A stretch of 64,000 nt of DNA from the NCBI GenBank assembly GCA_016926955.1, contig JAFGNN010000025.1, positions 1-64,000 on the forward strand, given 5' to 3'. The translations under genes were made by a program, and so were the position numbers. This document shows, in pieces, positions 18,188 through 28,724 of the stretch (the first letter of the stretch is position 1; the number at the start of each line of letters is the position of its first letter). The DNA is from Spirochaetales bacterium. GTDB taxonomy: Bacteria; Spirochaetota; Spirochaetia; Treponematales; UBA12059. Below the pieces are notes generated by a model, which was given only the letters and a program-made list of their open reading frames with translations, searched no databases and had not been told where the DNA came from.

Positions 18188-20224
18188 TTACGGTGAAAGC
18201 TTCGCGGGGTCGAGCTTGACCAGCTTGCCGCCGCGGGTGCCGATGTAGAGGAAGCCGCCGGCCAGCAGGGGCCGGGCGCTGGCAATGTCGCCGAGCGCCG
18301 CCGAACCGGTCTTCGCGGGCGGGGGCGGACCGATGCGCCAGACCACCAGCTCGCCCGAGACCGTCCCGAAGTACAGCGCGTCGCGCGACAGGAGCGGCGG
18401 AGCGGAAACGCCCCGGATGGGCTCCATCAGCTCGAGGCCGTCCGCGTCCCAGGCGCGTATGGTGTCGCCAGCGAAGGCCACCGTCCCCGAGGCGTTGAGC
18501 TCGAGCTCCGAGGCGGGGCCTTCGCTCATGCGGCGCTCCCAGCGCACCCTTCCTTCGCCCAGGTCCACGAGCACCACGAGGCCGCTCGAATCGCCGAAGC
18601 AGGCGAGACTCTCGAAAATGCGCGGAGCGGAGGGCAGCGGATTCCTCGCCGAGGTGGCAATTTCGAGCCGCTTTTCGCCCGAAGCCACGTCATAGAGCAT
18701 GAAGCGCCCGCCCTTGTCGACGACGGCGGCCAGACCCTGGAAGTGGGCCGGCGACATCGAGACCCCCCCTTCGACGCGTACCTCGCGCAGGGTCGCCGCC
18801 GTGTCGGGGTCGATGAGGTCGAAGCCCGTCGCCGAGGCCAGAAGCACGCCGTCGGGGAAGGGAGCGGCGCGGTCGCCGGCGCCGGGTTCCACGGGGCGCC
18901 TGGCCAGCTCGAGCCCGGTGGCGCCGTCGAGCACGACGAGCTCCCGCGAGCCGGAGACGTAGACCCTCCCCTTGTAGGTGACCGGGTGGCCGCCCTGGGC
19001 GCCTTCCACGTACTTCCGCCAGAGGACGGCGCCCGTCGCGTCGCTCGCGGCGAGCGAGCCGCCTGAGTCGACCGAGAGCAGCACGAAACCGTCGAGCCCC
19101 GGCACCTGCACGAGGGCTCCTCGGGCGGGCCGGGCGGAGACAGTCCAGCCCGCCGCGATGGCCGGATGCGGAAGGGCCGGAGCCCTGGCGCCGGGCTTGG
19201 GCTCGGGCGCGGGCGGAGCTTTCGCGCCGAAAACCTCCAGATCCTCGCGTGAAGCCTTGACGGGAAGCGGCAAGGAAGGCGCGACAAGGCGGCGGCCCGT
19301 GGCCAGCTCGTCCTCCGACGGGACTGCCGGGCGTTCCGATTCCGCCGGGTTCACGGCGAAGGGGTCCCAAGGGAGGCCATTGGATGGAGGAGGATTCCGC
19401 GCGACGGATGACAGCTCCAGCTCGAGGGCGCCGAGGGCCGCGTCGGCCTTGGCGGCGTCCGCGGCGCCGATCACCAGGGTTTCGCCCGCGCCGGCGCTCG
19501 GGGCCAGCACGACCAGAACGCCGAGCGCCGCGCGCGCGAGTCCGTCGGAGCCCGAAGCAGCTGCCAGCCTGTCGATGACCGGCCCCGCGTGCAGGGCGGC
19601 GACGCGGCCCTCCTTGACGACCACGCGCGTCGCGTCCCCGTCGGACACGGACACGAGGAATTCGGTGCCGCGGACGCCGCAGTACGCGTGATCGGTGGTG
19701 ACGCGGAAGGAATCGCCGCCAGCGAGGGCGCGGACCTTGGAGAGGAGCGAGCCGGCGGAAAGGCCGAGGCTCGCGCGCACTCGAACGTCGGATCCGAGGG
19801 CCTCGGCGACCGCGAGGTCGACCGAAACGGAGGAATCGGCGGACAGCCTGAGCGTCGCGACATCGCCGAGCTCGAACTCGAGGGCGGACAGAGCGCCGGT
19901 GCGAAGGGTTTCGCCGGGCGCGATCGCGTCGCCCAAGTCGAGCGGACGTTCCCCGGCCGGGCCGAAGGCACGGGCCTCGCCTTCAACGTAGACCACGCGA
20001 AGCTCGAGGGCGCTCGCGACGACAGGGGGGCGATCCGACGCGGATGGAGCCTTGGCGGACTCCGGAGCCTCGCCGCTCCGCGCGCCTCCGTTCCCGCAGG
20101 TTACAAGGAGCGTCATGGCGGCAAAGGCACCGAGGACAGCGGCCAGCGTCCGTTCCGGATCCGGGCTCGCGTTCCTTTCGCGGCGGCGAGCATCAGCGTG
20201 GAATCTCGATCGCGTGCCGTTCAT
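18188..20224 (-). CDS. FecR-domain plus PQQ-like beta-propeller protein
   Basis: N-terminal signal/TM, FecR-like region (SLGLSAGSLLSKVRALAGGDSFRVTTDHAYCGVRGTEFLVSVSDGDATRVVVKEGRVAAL), C-terminal PQQ-type repeats (GAVLWRKYVEGAQGGHPVTYKGRVYVSG..). Confidence 0.8.
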   Translation of the reverse strand: MNGTRSRFHADARRRERNASPDPERTLAAVLGAFAAMTLLVTCGNGGARSGEAPESAKAPSASDRPPVVASALELRVVYVEGEARAFGPAGERPLDLGDAIAPGETLRTGALSALEFELGDVATLRLSADSSVSVDLAVAEALGSDVRVRASLGLSAGSLLSKVRALAGGDSFRVTTDHAYCGVRGTEFLVSVSDGDATRVVVKEGRVAALHAGPVIDRLAAASGSDGLARAALGVLVVLAPSAGAGETLVIGAADAAKADAALGALELELSSVARNPPPSNGLPWDPFAVNPAESERPAVPSEDELATGRRLVAPSLPLPVKASREDLEVFGAKAPPAPEPKPGARAPALPHPAIAAGWTVSARPARGALVQVPGLDGFVLLSVDSGGSLAASDATGAVLWRKYVEGAQGGHPVTYKGRVYVSGSRELVVLDGATGLELARRPVEPGAGDRAAPFPDGVLLASATGFDLIDPDTAATLREVRVEGGVSMSPAHFQGLAAVVDKGGRFMLYDVASGEKRLEIATSARNPLPSAPRIFESLACFGDSSGLVVLVDLGEGRVRWERRMSEGPASELELNASGTVAFAGDTIRAWDADGLELMEPIRGVSAPPLLSRDALYFGTVSGELVVWRIGPPPPAKTGSAALGDIASARPLLAGGFLYIGTRGGKLVKLDPAKLSP

Positions 20225-20481
20225 GGAAGCCTCCGTGTCCGCGTGCGGACGGGAATCGTGCGGGAATCCGGGCGAGATCCTCGGGGAAGTCCAGGCTCCG
20301 GCCGGAACCTCGACGACGAAACCATATCCCGCCGCGGGATCGTCTTCAAGGCGGTGCGCTCGTCGACGTATTGCCGGGGGAGCGCCTTCGCGCTAGTATC
20401 GGCCGACCAAATCTGTATGCAGGCCATGCAAGGATCCGCCGGCGAGGGGCGTTTCCTCGCGCCTGGGGGAGCTGGGGACGG

Positions 20482-22941
20482 ATGCTCGGATTCCTGCGCA
20501 GGCTGTTCGGCGGCCGCGACCGCGACACGGGCGGTGACGGCGAACTGTGGATCGCCCCCCTCGGGGATCCCGAGTCGGCAGGCTTCCGTCTTTCGACGGA
20601 CGGACGCTACGCGGTCAGGCCTTCGGACGGAGGGATCGAGCTCGAGCTCCGGAAAGGCTCCCTTTTCGCTTGGGCGGAGGCGCCGGGGAGGGTGGCCGCG
20701 GACTTCGCGTGCAAGGCGCGTTTCCGTTTCCTCGAAGCTCCGGGACACGCAGCCGCCGGACTGATCTTCAGGGCCTCGGGCGAGCGCGACTTCGTCCATA
20801 TCCTCGTTTCGAACCGGGGCTACGCGCGGATGGACGCGATTTTCAACGGCGATCCGCGGACCATCGTGCCCTGGACCGAGCTTCCATCGGGGCCGGGCTC
20901 CACGTTCGAGCTCATGGTGACGGCGCGCGGCGCTATCTGGACGGCCTTCGTCGACGGGGCCTGGGTCTTCGAGGGGGAAGACGAGACCGCCGAATCCGGC
21001 TCGATCGCCTTCGCCGCGCAAACCTACGCCGACTGTCCGGGCGCCCGCTTCTCGCTGGACGAGCTCGCGCTCGAAACGAGGCCCGGCGAGATCGAAAAGG
21101 CCCACTGGTCATGGCTCGCCTCGATGCCCCCGGCGCTCTCGTCCCGGATCGCCCTGGCGCGCGGCCTTCACGCAGAAGGCTCCCACCTGGCCGCCCTGGT
21201 CCAGTTGCGCCGGGCCGAGAAGGACGCCCCGCTCGACGCGGACGCCTGGTTCCTGCGCGCCGAAGCCGCCATCAGGCTGGAACTCTGGGAAGAGGCGGGG
21301 TCCGCCCTCGATGCCTGCCTGGAGCTCGAACCCGATCGCAATGACGCCCGCGAGGAGCGGGCCAACCTTCTCTACCTGCGTTCGCGCTACCCCGAACTCC
21401 GCGACTTGCTCGAGGGCGATCGCGCGCGGACCGAGCTGAGTCCGCGTCTCTCCAACCTGCTCGGCCATGCGCTCTGGAATTCGGGCGACTGGGCCGGAGC
21501 GGCGGCTGCTTACGGGAGAGCCGCGGAGCTTGAAAGCGACATGCCCATCTTCGAAGCCAACCGCGCCCGGGCCCTCGAAGAGGGCGGACGCCTGGAGGAA
21601 GCGCTCGAGTCCTGGCGACGGGCTGCGCGGCTCTTCGCCGCGGAGGAGGCGCCGGACGACCTGCGCGCGTGCATCGAACGGATGGCCGCCATCGCCCCGC
21701 GCGACGGCGACCTCGCGGCGCTGCGCGCGCGGCTCCTCTACACGGAAGGCGATTTCGCCGAGGCTTCGAAAGCCCTCGAGCGCCTCGCGAAGGCCGGTAC
21801 GGAGGACTCGTCGGTCTGGTACCTTGCGGGCTTGCTCCGCTCCAGGCGCGGTGACCGGAAGGGTGCCCTACCCTACCTGGAACGGGCCGTTGAGCTCGAA
21901 CCCGACTTCGCGCCGTTCAGGTTCCGACTCGCCGAAGCCCGCTTCCTGACTGGAGGCGAGGTCGGCGACGAACTCGCGAAGGCCCTCGAACTCGCGCCGA
22001 CGGACGGCTGGATGCTGAACCTCGACGGCATGGTCGCCCAGGCCTCGGGCGAGCTCGCCCGTGCGGAAGCCAGCTTCCGCTCGGCGCTCGCCGCCCTGCC
22101 CGCCGAAGTCGACCCCGCGCTGAACCTGGCCTCCCTCCTGACGGCGTCTGGTCGGGCCGCGGAAAGCCTCGGCATTCTCGCGCCCTTCGACGAGGACGCC
22201 CGCGCCCTCAACCAACTGGGCAATGCCCTCGTCACGCTCGGTCGACTCGAGGACGCGGCGGACGCCTACGCCAGGGCGGTGCGAGCGGCCGTCGCGGCCG
22301 GCTTCCGGGCCGAGGACGCGGCGGAATTCCGCAACAACCGCGCCGCCTGCCTCGTGGAGCTCGGGCTCTGGTCCGACGCGGAGGAATGCCTCCGGGCTTC
22401 CCTCTCCGAGGCGCCCGGCGCGCGCGCCTACGCCCTGGCCGGCAGGGTCGCGGAGGAGCTCGGCGACCTGGTCCGCGCCGAGACCGCGTGGCGGGCGGCC
22501 CTCGAGCTCGAGCCCGCGGACGCGCGCACCCGCGAAGCGCTGGCGCGGAACTACCTCATACGCAGGCGCGACGCCCGTTTCCGCGAGGAGCTGGAACGGC
22601 TCGCCGGGCTCGATCCCGAGCGGGCAGCCAAGCTCGAATCGGACTTCCTGGAGGTATCAACCGAGCCGATATCCTGCTCGGGGTGCGGACGCCTCTGGCG
22701 CGTACCGCGTCCGGTTCCGCCTACCAGCGCGCGGAGCCTGCGCATTGTACCGCCGGATGAGGTTCCCGCCGGATCCTGCCCGAGTTGCGGTCGGATCTGG
22801 TGCGTTGCCTGCCGGAAGGACTCGGTCGGGGATGATGGCAGGATGACGTGCCCGGAGTGCGGTGAGGCGCTCAAACTCAACGACGAGCGGCTCCGCTACC
22901 TGGTGCACGAAGGCCTCGCGAAAGGCTCCCGGCCCGGCTGA
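20482..22941 (+). CDS. Large TPR-repeat protein with N-terminal concanavalin-like domain and C-terminal zinc ribbons
   Basis: Start MLGFLRRLFGG; multiple TPR-like helical pairs; C-terminus CSGCGRLW..CPSCGRIWCVACRKD..MTCPECGEALKLND. Confidence 0.8.
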   Translation: MLGFLRRLFGGRDRDTGGDGELWIAPLGDPESAGFRLSTDGRYAVRPSDGGIELELRKGSLFAWAEAPGRVAADFACKARFRFLEAPGHAAAGLIFRASGERDFVHILVSNRGYARMDAIFNGDPRTIVPWTELPSGPGSTFELMVTARGAIWTAFVDGAWVFEGEDETAESGSIAFAAQTYADCPGARFSLDELALETRPGEIEKAHWSWLASMPPALSSRIALARGLHAEGSHLAALVQLRRAEKDAPLDADAWFLRAEAAIRLELWEEAGSALDACLELEPDRNDAREERANLLYLRSRYPELRDLLEGDRARTELSPRLSNLLGHALWNSGDWAGAAAAYGRAAELESDMPIFEANRARALEEGGRLEEALESWRRAARLFAAEEAPDDLRACIERMAAIAPRDGDLAALRARLLYTEGDFAEASKALERLAKAGTEDSSVWYLAGLLRSRRGDRKGALPYLERAVELEPDFAPFRFRLAEARFLTGGEVGDELAKALELAPTDGWMLNLDGMVAQASGELARAEASFRSALAALPAEVDPALNLASLLTASGRAAESLGILAPFDEDARALNQLGNALVTLGRLEDAADAYARAVRAAVAAGFRAEDAAEFRNNRAACLVELGLWSDAEECLRASLSEAPGARAYALAGRVAEELGDLVRAETAWRAALELEPADARTREALARNYLIRRRDARFREELERLAGLDPERAAKLESDFLEVSTEPISCSGCGRLWRVPRPVPPTSARSLRIVPPDEVPAGSCPSCGRIWCVACRKDSVGDDGRMTCPECGEALKLNDERLRYLVHEGLAKGSRPG

Positions 22942-23090
22942 GCGATCCCCCGCGCGTATTGCATTTCGCGGCCCGGCAAGGTAGTATCCGCGCTAGCGCC
23001 GCATGCCGCGGACGCCCCAGGGCGAGCCGCGCGCGCGAGCATTCCGGCGCGCTGCCCCTCCCCGGGCGCAACGCGCGAAGGACAGCCCAC

Positions 23091-23783
23091 GTGACACGCA
23101 TCAAGCCCGCCACCATGGCCCTCTTCCTCGTCTGCGCCACGATCGCAGCCGGAGCGCAGGAGATATTGACCGCCGACAGCTTCCTGCAGCAGGTGGGAGA
23201 ACGATACGCGGCCATGTCCGATTACGAAGGCCGCCTGGTCATCACCACCGAGCGCGGCACCCAGGAGGGCACGGTGCTCCACAAGGCGCCGAACCTTCTC
23301 CGCATCGACTTCTCGGTTCCCGCCGGCCAGGTCATCTCCTACGACGGTTCCACGCTCCTGGTGTACGTCCCCGAGCTTCGCGCCATTCTGAGCCAGACCG
23401 TCCGGGCCCCCGAGGAAGGCGGCGCCGCCGGCAGCGCCGGAGTCGCCACCGCCGAGGGACTCCGTACCCTGAGGCGCAATTATTCGGCGGCCTACGAGAA
23501 GGGCCCGGATCCCGTCGAGCTCGAAGGGACGGGCGAACGGGTCATACGCCTGATCCTCAACCGCAAAACCGTCGCGGAAGGCTTCAGGACCATCATCCTG
23601 TCCGTCTCGGCCGACACGAAGCTGATCCGTCGCATCGAAGGGACCACCGTTGCCAACGAGACCCTCGTCTTCGATTTCACGGCCATCAAGACCGACCAGG
23701 GGATCGCCCCCTCGCGCTTCATCTACGACGCGCCCAACTCCGCGAACACCTATTCGAACTTCCTCTTCAAACCCGAGGAGTGA
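23091..23783 (+). CDS. lolA: Outer-membrane lipoprotein carrier protein LolA-like
   Basis: Signal peptide, FLQQVGERYAAMSDYEGRLVITTERGTQEGTVLHKAPNLLRIDFSVPAGQVISYDGSTLLVYVPE; likely GTG start. Confidence 0.8.
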   Translation: MTRIKPATMALFLVCATIAAGAQEILTADSFLQQVGERYAAMSDYEGRLVITTERGTQEGTVLHKAPNLLRIDFSVPAGQVISYDGSTLLVYVPELRAILSQTVRAPEEGGAAGSAGVATAEGLRTLRRNYSAAYEKGPDPVELEGTGERVIRLILNRKTVAEGFRTIILSVSADTKLIRRIEGTTVANETLVFDFTAIKTDQGIAPSRFIYDAPNSANTYSNFLFKPEE

Positions 23784-23832
23784 GTGACTCGTCCGGACGG
23801 CGCGACCAACAACCAAAAACGGAAGGCGGAAC

Positions 23833-25002
23833 GTGATGCTTGCGATCGGTGAGGAACTACGCGCGGCGCGCGAGAAGAAAGGCCTGAGCCTCGAGCAGGT
23901 GGCCGACGAGACGAACATTGCCCGCCGCTACCTGGGCGCCCTCGAAACGGAGGACTTCTCGGTCTTTCCCGGCGATCCCTACATCATCGGATTCATCAGG
24001 AACTACGCCGAATACCTTGGCCTCGAGGCTCGCGATTTCGTCGGCGCGTTCAAGAGCATGCGCATCCAGGAACAACCGGTTCCCATCGAACGCCTGATTC
24101 CCGCGAGGAAGAAGCCTTCGCTCCTGCTGCTCGTCGGCTTGCCCCTCGCGCTCGCCGCGCTCGGTGGCGCTGGCTACTTCGTCTTCGACGCGATCCGGGA
24201 CCGGTCCGCCGCAAGCGAAGCCAGGGCGGCGGAAGCCGAGCGCGAGGCGGAAGCCTACGAACTCGGGGCCGCACCCTTCGAGCGCCGCGTCTACCCCGGC
24301 GACTCCCTCGTGGTGGATTTCGCCGACCGCTCCTATACGGTAAGCGTCGCATCCATCACCGACCGCGTCGCCCTCGAAACCCCGGGCGGGGTATTCCGCT
24401 TCATGCTCGGCGAGGAAGGAACCATAGACCTCGACCGCGACAACCTCTCGGACCTGCTCGTCTTCGTCGCCGACTTTTCGAGCAACCAAGCCGACAAGGG
24501 CGCCCTGCTCCGCGTCGTGGCCTCCGGCGCGCTCGCCCAGGCCCTCGCCGCGGCAGCCCCCCCGGCGGCGCCGCTTCCGGTCGGAACCACGACGCCGCCC
24601 GCGGGCGCCGCGGCCGCGCCAACCGCGGCCGCTCCTTCCGCCATCGCGGAAGCGCCGCCAGCGGGCGCCAAGGTGACGGACATCTTCACCGGGAACGTGA
24701 CGACCTACCCCTTCGTCCTGACCGGCACCTTCTCGAACTACGCCATGTTCCGCTACGAGGTCGACAGGCGCGACCGCGACGAGCGCTACTACCGCAAGGG
24801 CGACACCCTGACTGTCAACGCGAACAACGCCATCAAGGTCTGGACCTCCAACGCCGGCTCCGCCCGGCTTACCGTTCAGGCATCGGGCGGCAAGACCGCC
24901 GTCCTCGAACTCGGCTCGCCCGGCGAGGTCGCGGTCAAGCGCATCTACTGGTACCGGGGCGAGGCGGGGGACTGGATCCTCGCGATGTCGGATGTCGAGT
25001 AA
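23833..25002 (+). CDS. rodZ: RodZ-like protein (HTH, TM, C-terminal beta domain)
   Basis: IGEELRAAREKKGLSLEQVADETNIARRYLGALETEDFSVFPGDPYIIGFIRNYAEYLGLEARDFV followed by TM segment. Confidence 0.85.
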   Translation: MMLAIGEELRAAREKKGLSLEQVADETNIARRYLGALETEDFSVFPGDPYIIGFIRNYAEYLGLEARDFVGAFKSMRIQEQPVPIERLIPARKKPSLLLLVGLPLALAALGGAGYFVFDAIRDRSAASEARAAEAEREAEAYELGAAPFERRVYPGDSLVVDFADRSYTVSVASITDRVALETPGGVFRFMLGEEGTIDLDRDNLSDLLVFVADFSSNQADKGALLRVVASGALAQALAAAAPPAAPLPVGTTTPPAGAAAAPTAAAPSAIAEAPPAGAKVTDIFTGNVTTYPFVLTGTFSNYAMFRYEVDRRDRDERYYRKGDTLTVNANNAIKVWTSNAGSARLTVQASGGKTAVLELGSPGEVAVKRIYWYRGEAGDWILAMSDVE

Positions 25003-26389
25003 GGCCGTCCTTTCGCGCCGCTTCTTCATCGACCTCTACGGCTGCGCCAAGAACCAGGTGGACGCGGAGGAGATCAGCACGCGCCTCGAGACGGCCGGTT
25101 GGACCCGAGTGGCCGACGCCGACGACGCCGACTTGGTCCTGGTGAACTCCTGCGGCTTCATCGAAAGCGCCAAAAAGGAAAGCATCGACGCGGTGCTCGG
25201 CCACAAGGCCGCGCGACCGGCCGCCCGCGTCATGCTGGCCGGCTGCCTCTCGCAGCGCTACCCCGACGAGCTCGGCGAGGCGCTCTCCGAGGCAGACGCC
25301 GTCTTCGGCAACGCGGACCTCTCGCGCGTGGTCGAGGCCGCGGAAGCGGCGCTCGCGGGATCGCGCCCCGTCCTCGCGCCCGCGCGCGTTCCCTACCGCC
25401 CGGTCGAGCGGAAGGAGCTCTTCGGCTGGAAGGGCTCGGCATACGTCAAGATCGCCGAAGGGTGCTCGAACCGCTGCAGCTTCTGCGCCATCCCCCTCAT
25501 ACGCGGCGACATCGACTCGCGCCCCGTGGACGACGTGGTCGCGGAGATCGAGAGCCTGCTCGGGCGCGGCGTGTACGAGATCGACCTGATCGGCCAGGAC
25601 TTGGGAAGCTACGGGCGGGATTCGGACGGCGTACAGCAGCTCCCTGCCCTGCTCGCGCGCCTCTCCGCGCTCGAAGGCGATTTCCGGGTGCGCATGCTCT
25701 ACATCCACCCCGACCGCTTCCCGATGGAAATACTCGACGCCTGCGAGCGCGACCCGCGCGTCCTTCCCTACTTCGACATCCCCTTCCAGCACGGCAGCCC
25801 GAGGGTACTCAAGGCCATGGGGAGGAAGGGCGATCCCGAGACCTACCTGGACCTGATCGCGATCATCCGCGGCCGCCTCCCGGACGCAGTGATCCGCTCC
25901 ACCTTCCTGGTCGGCTTCCCCGGCGAGACCGACGAGGACTTCGCCCTGCTCCGCGATTTCCAGGACAGGGCGCGCCTGGACTGGCTCGGCGCCTTCGCGT
26001 ACTCGAAGGAAGAGGGCACGGTGGCGGCCTCCATGAAGGGCGCGGTGCCGAAGAAAGTCGCGGAGCGCCGCAAGGCCGGGCTCGAAGCCGCGCAGGGACC
26101 GATCACCGAGGAGCGCATGCGCCGCTTCGTCGGCCGCGAGTTCGAGGTGCTGATCGAGGAGCGCATCGAGGCCGCAACTGACGGCGGAACCGCGAGACCG
26201 GCCTCGGGAGCTGACGACACGGACGCAGCGGGCGACGAGGCATTCTCGCTCGGCCGCGCCTGGTTCCAGGCGCCCGAGGTGGACGGCCTCTGCGTGGTAC
26301 GCGGCGATTTCGAGCCCGGCACGGTGGTCAAGGCGCGGACCTTCGCGCTCCGCGGCGTGGACCTCGAGGCCGATCCGGCCGGAGCCTGA
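24992..26389 (+). CDS. rimO: Ribosomal protein S12 methylthiotransferase RimO
   Basis: FFIDLYGCAKNQVDAEEI, LVNSCGFIESAKKESID, EGCSNRCSFCAIPLIRGDIDSRP, EIDLIGQDLGSYGRD. Confidence 0.95.
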   Translation: MSSKAVLSRRFFIDLYGCAKNQVDAEEISTRLETAGWTRVADADDADLVLVNSCGFIESAKKESIDAVLGHKAARPAARVMLAGCLSQRYPDELGEALSEADAVFGNADLSRVVEAAEAALAGSRPVLAPARVPYRPVERKELFGWKGSAYVKIAEGCSNRCSFCAIPLIRGDIDSRPVDDVVAEIESLLGRGVYEIDLIGQDLGSYGRDSDGVQQLPALLARLSALEGDFRVRMLYIHPDRFPMEILDACERDPRVLPYFDIPFQHGSPRVLKAMGRKGDPETYLDLIAIIRGRLPDAVIRSTFLVGFPGETDEDFALLRDFQDRARLDWLGAFAYSKEEGTVAASMKGAVPKKVAERRKAGLEAAQGPITEERMRRFVGREFEVLIEERIEAATDGGTARPASGADDTDAAGDEAFSLGRAWFQAPEVDGLCVVRGDFEPGTVVKARTFALRGVDLEADPAGA

Positions 26390-26394
26390 ACACC

Positions 26395-28578
26395 GTGGCC
26401 GACCTGCCCTCCTACCTCGAACCACTGAATCCCGAGCAGCTCGCCGCCGTCACCCACGAAGGGCGTAGCCTCCTCATCCTCGCGGGCGCGGGATCGGGGA
26501 AAACGCGCGTCATCACCACCAAGATAGCCTGGCTGATCCGCGAGAAGAAGTACGAACCCGAGTCCATCCTGGCCGTGACCTTCACCAACAAGGCCGCACG
26601 CGAGATGGCCGAGCGCGCCCGCGCCATCGAAAGCCGCTGCGAGCGGACCATGATCCGCACCTTCCACTCCTTCGGCGCCTGGTTCCTCAGGCGGAATGCC
26701 GCGGCGCTCGGACTGCGCTCCGACTTCGCCATCTACGACGACGACGACCAGGCCACCATCGTGAAGGCGATGGAGGGCGACGGCCAGCTCCGCGACGCGA
26801 AAGCCCTCGCGCGCGCCATTTCGCGGGCCAAGGACAAGGCGATGGCCCCGGACCATCCGGCCCTCGAGCGCGAGTTTCCGGAGCGGGCCTTCCGCCGCCG
26901 CTACGCCGAATACGAGAAGCGGCTCCGCGCCACCGGCAACGTCGACTTCGGAGACCTGATCCTCATGCCAGCGCGCGCCCTCGAAGCGGACGAGGCACTG
27001 CGCCGCCGCTTCCGCCAGCGCTTCCGAGTCATCCTCGTGGACGAATACCAGGACACCAACGTCGCCCAGTACGAGCTGCTGCGCGCGCTCGCCGGTCCCG
27101 AAACCTACGTCTGCGTGGTCGGCGACGACGATCAGTCCATCTACCGTTTCCGCGGCGCCGAGATCCGCAATATCCTCTCCTTCCCCGAGACCTTCCCGGG
27201 CACCGAGGTGGTGCGCCTGACTCGGAACTACCGCTCGCACCAGGCCATCCTCGACGTGGCGGGCTCCGTGGTCGCGAAGAATTCCGGCCGGCTCGGCAAG
27301 GACCTCGTGGCCGTCAAGGAAGGCGGCCCGAAGCCGACCGTCGCCGTGCTGGCCGACGCCGACGAGGAGGCGCCCTACTGCTCGCGCGTAGCCGAGCGCC
27401 GCGCCCGCGCGGGCGGCTCGTGGGCCGACGTGGCCATACTCTACCGGAACAACGCGCAGAGCCTCGCCTTCGAGAAGTTCTTCGCTCGGCGCGGCATACC
27501 CTACCGCATCGTCGGCTCGGTCCGCTTCTACGAGCGCGAGGAAGTGAAGGACGTGCTTGCCTGGCTCCAGCTCGCGTCCAACCCCCGCGACGAGGTAGCC
27601 TTCCGCCGCGTCGTCAACAAGCCCTCGCGCGGCATCGGCGACACGAGCCTCGAATTGATCGTCGAGGCGGCCGTGGACACGACGGGCGACCTCGTGGCGG
27701 CTGCGGAAGCCGCGCGCGAAAGCCTGAAGAGCGCGAAGACGCGGAACGGCATCGCCGCCTTCGTCGCCATGGCGCGCGCCTTTGCGGAGCTGCTCGGGAG
27801 CGGCTCGCCCGACGCGGCGCCGGACACGGATCCCTTCGATCCGGCCCATGACTCTCCCCGCCTCGATCCTTCCCTGCCGAAGCTCTCGACCGTGGTCGAG
27901 CGCATCGCGAAGGACTCGGGGCTCCTGGAGTACCACAAGGCGCAGGACGCGGTGGCCGCGACGCAGAAGGTCGCCAACATCGACGAACTCATCAACGCGG
28001 CCACCGACTGGCCGGCCAACCGCGAGGGACTCGCGGCCTTCCTCGAGACCATCGAGCTCGACCGCCGCATGGCCAACGCCGACGAAGCCGGGGACGCGGT
28101 CACCCTCATCACGATGCACAACACAAAGGGCCTCGAATTCCCCTGCGTCATCGTGACGGGACTCGAGCAGGGCCTCTTCCCGCGCGAGGACGACTCGGGC
28201 GAGGACCTCGAGGAGCAGCGCCGCCTCTTCTACGTCGCCGCGACGCGCGCGAAAGACGAGCTCCACCTGGTCTGCTGCCGGCGCCGGCTCTACCGCGGCC
28301 GGCCCATGGAGAACCCGCCCTCGATCTTCCTCGTGGAAATCGGGAAGGGTCTCTACGAGACGGTGGGCGGAGCGCTGCACGCGGGCGCCGTCGCGGCGGG
28401 ACCGTGGAAGCCGGGCCTGGCCGTCTACCACGACGACCACGGCTCGGGCTTCGTCACCGCGGTGAAGAGCGCGGGCGAGGCGGGCGTCGTCGTGTCTGTG
28501 CGCTTCGAGACCGGCCGCGTGCTGCAGTTCTTCCCCAAATACACGAGCAAGCTGGAAATTTTGGGGAAAACCCACTGA
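26395..28578 (+). CDS. UvrD/PcrA-family ATP-dependent DNA helicase
   Basis: LNPEQLAAV, ILAGAGSGKTRVITTKIAWLI, VTFTNKAAREM, ILVDEYQDTNVAQYELL, VVGDDDQSIYRFRGA, VTLITMHNTKGLEFPCV. Confidence 0.96.
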   Translation: MADLPSYLEPLNPEQLAAVTHEGRSLLILAGAGSGKTRVITTKIAWLIREKKYEPESILAVTFTNKAAREMAERARAIESRCERTMIRTFHSFGAWFLRRNAAALGLRSDFAIYDDDDQATIVKAMEGDGQLRDAKALARAISRAKDKAMAPDHPALEREFPERAFRRRYAEYEKRLRATGNVDFGDLILMPARALEADEALRRRFRQRFRVILVDEYQDTNVAQYELLRALAGPETYVCVVGDDDQSIYRFRGAEIRNILSFPETFPGTEVVRLTRNYRSHQAILDVAGSVVAKNSGRLGKDLVAVKEGGPKPTVAVLADADEEAPYCSRVAERRARAGGSWADVAILYRNNAQSLAFEKFFARRGIPYRIVGSVRFYEREEVKDVLAWLQLASNPRDEVAFRRVVNKPSRGIGDTSLELIVEAAVDTTGDLVAAAEAARESLKSAKTRNGIAAFVAMARAFAELLGSGSPDAAPDTDPFDPAHDSPRLDPSLPKLSTVVERIAKDSGLLEYHKAQDAVAATQKVANIDELINAATDWPANREGLAAFLETIELDRRMANADEAGDAVTLITMHNTKGLEFPCVIVTGLEQGLFPREDDSGEDLEEQRRLFYVAATRAKDELHLVCCRRRLYRGRPMENPPSIFLVEIGKGLYETVGGALHAGAVAAGPWKPGLAVYHDDHGSGFVTAVKSAGEAGVVVSVRFETGRVLQFFPKYTSKLEILGKTH

Positions 28579-28586
28579 ACAAACAG

Positions 28587-28701
28587 ACCACGGAGGCACG
28601 GAGAACGGGAGGGAAGAGGGAGGAAAAGGTTCTCGGATTTTCCTCGTCCATCGTACTGTCTCTCTCCCTTTTTTGTTCCGTGTCTCCGCGTCTCCGTGGT
28701 T
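28587..28701. repeat. ACCACGGAG inverted-repeat element, copy f
   Basis: accacggaggcacggagaacggg ... tccgtgtctccgcgtctccgtggtt; begins 8 nt after the helicase stop. Confidence 0.92.
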
Positions 28702-28724
28702 TCTTTGATTGTTGAAGGTGGATC

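Noticed and set aside
25843-28599. 918-aa minus-strand ORF antisense to rimO/uvrD
   Set aside because: Shadow ORF; His/Arg/Gly-rich composition without domain similarity.
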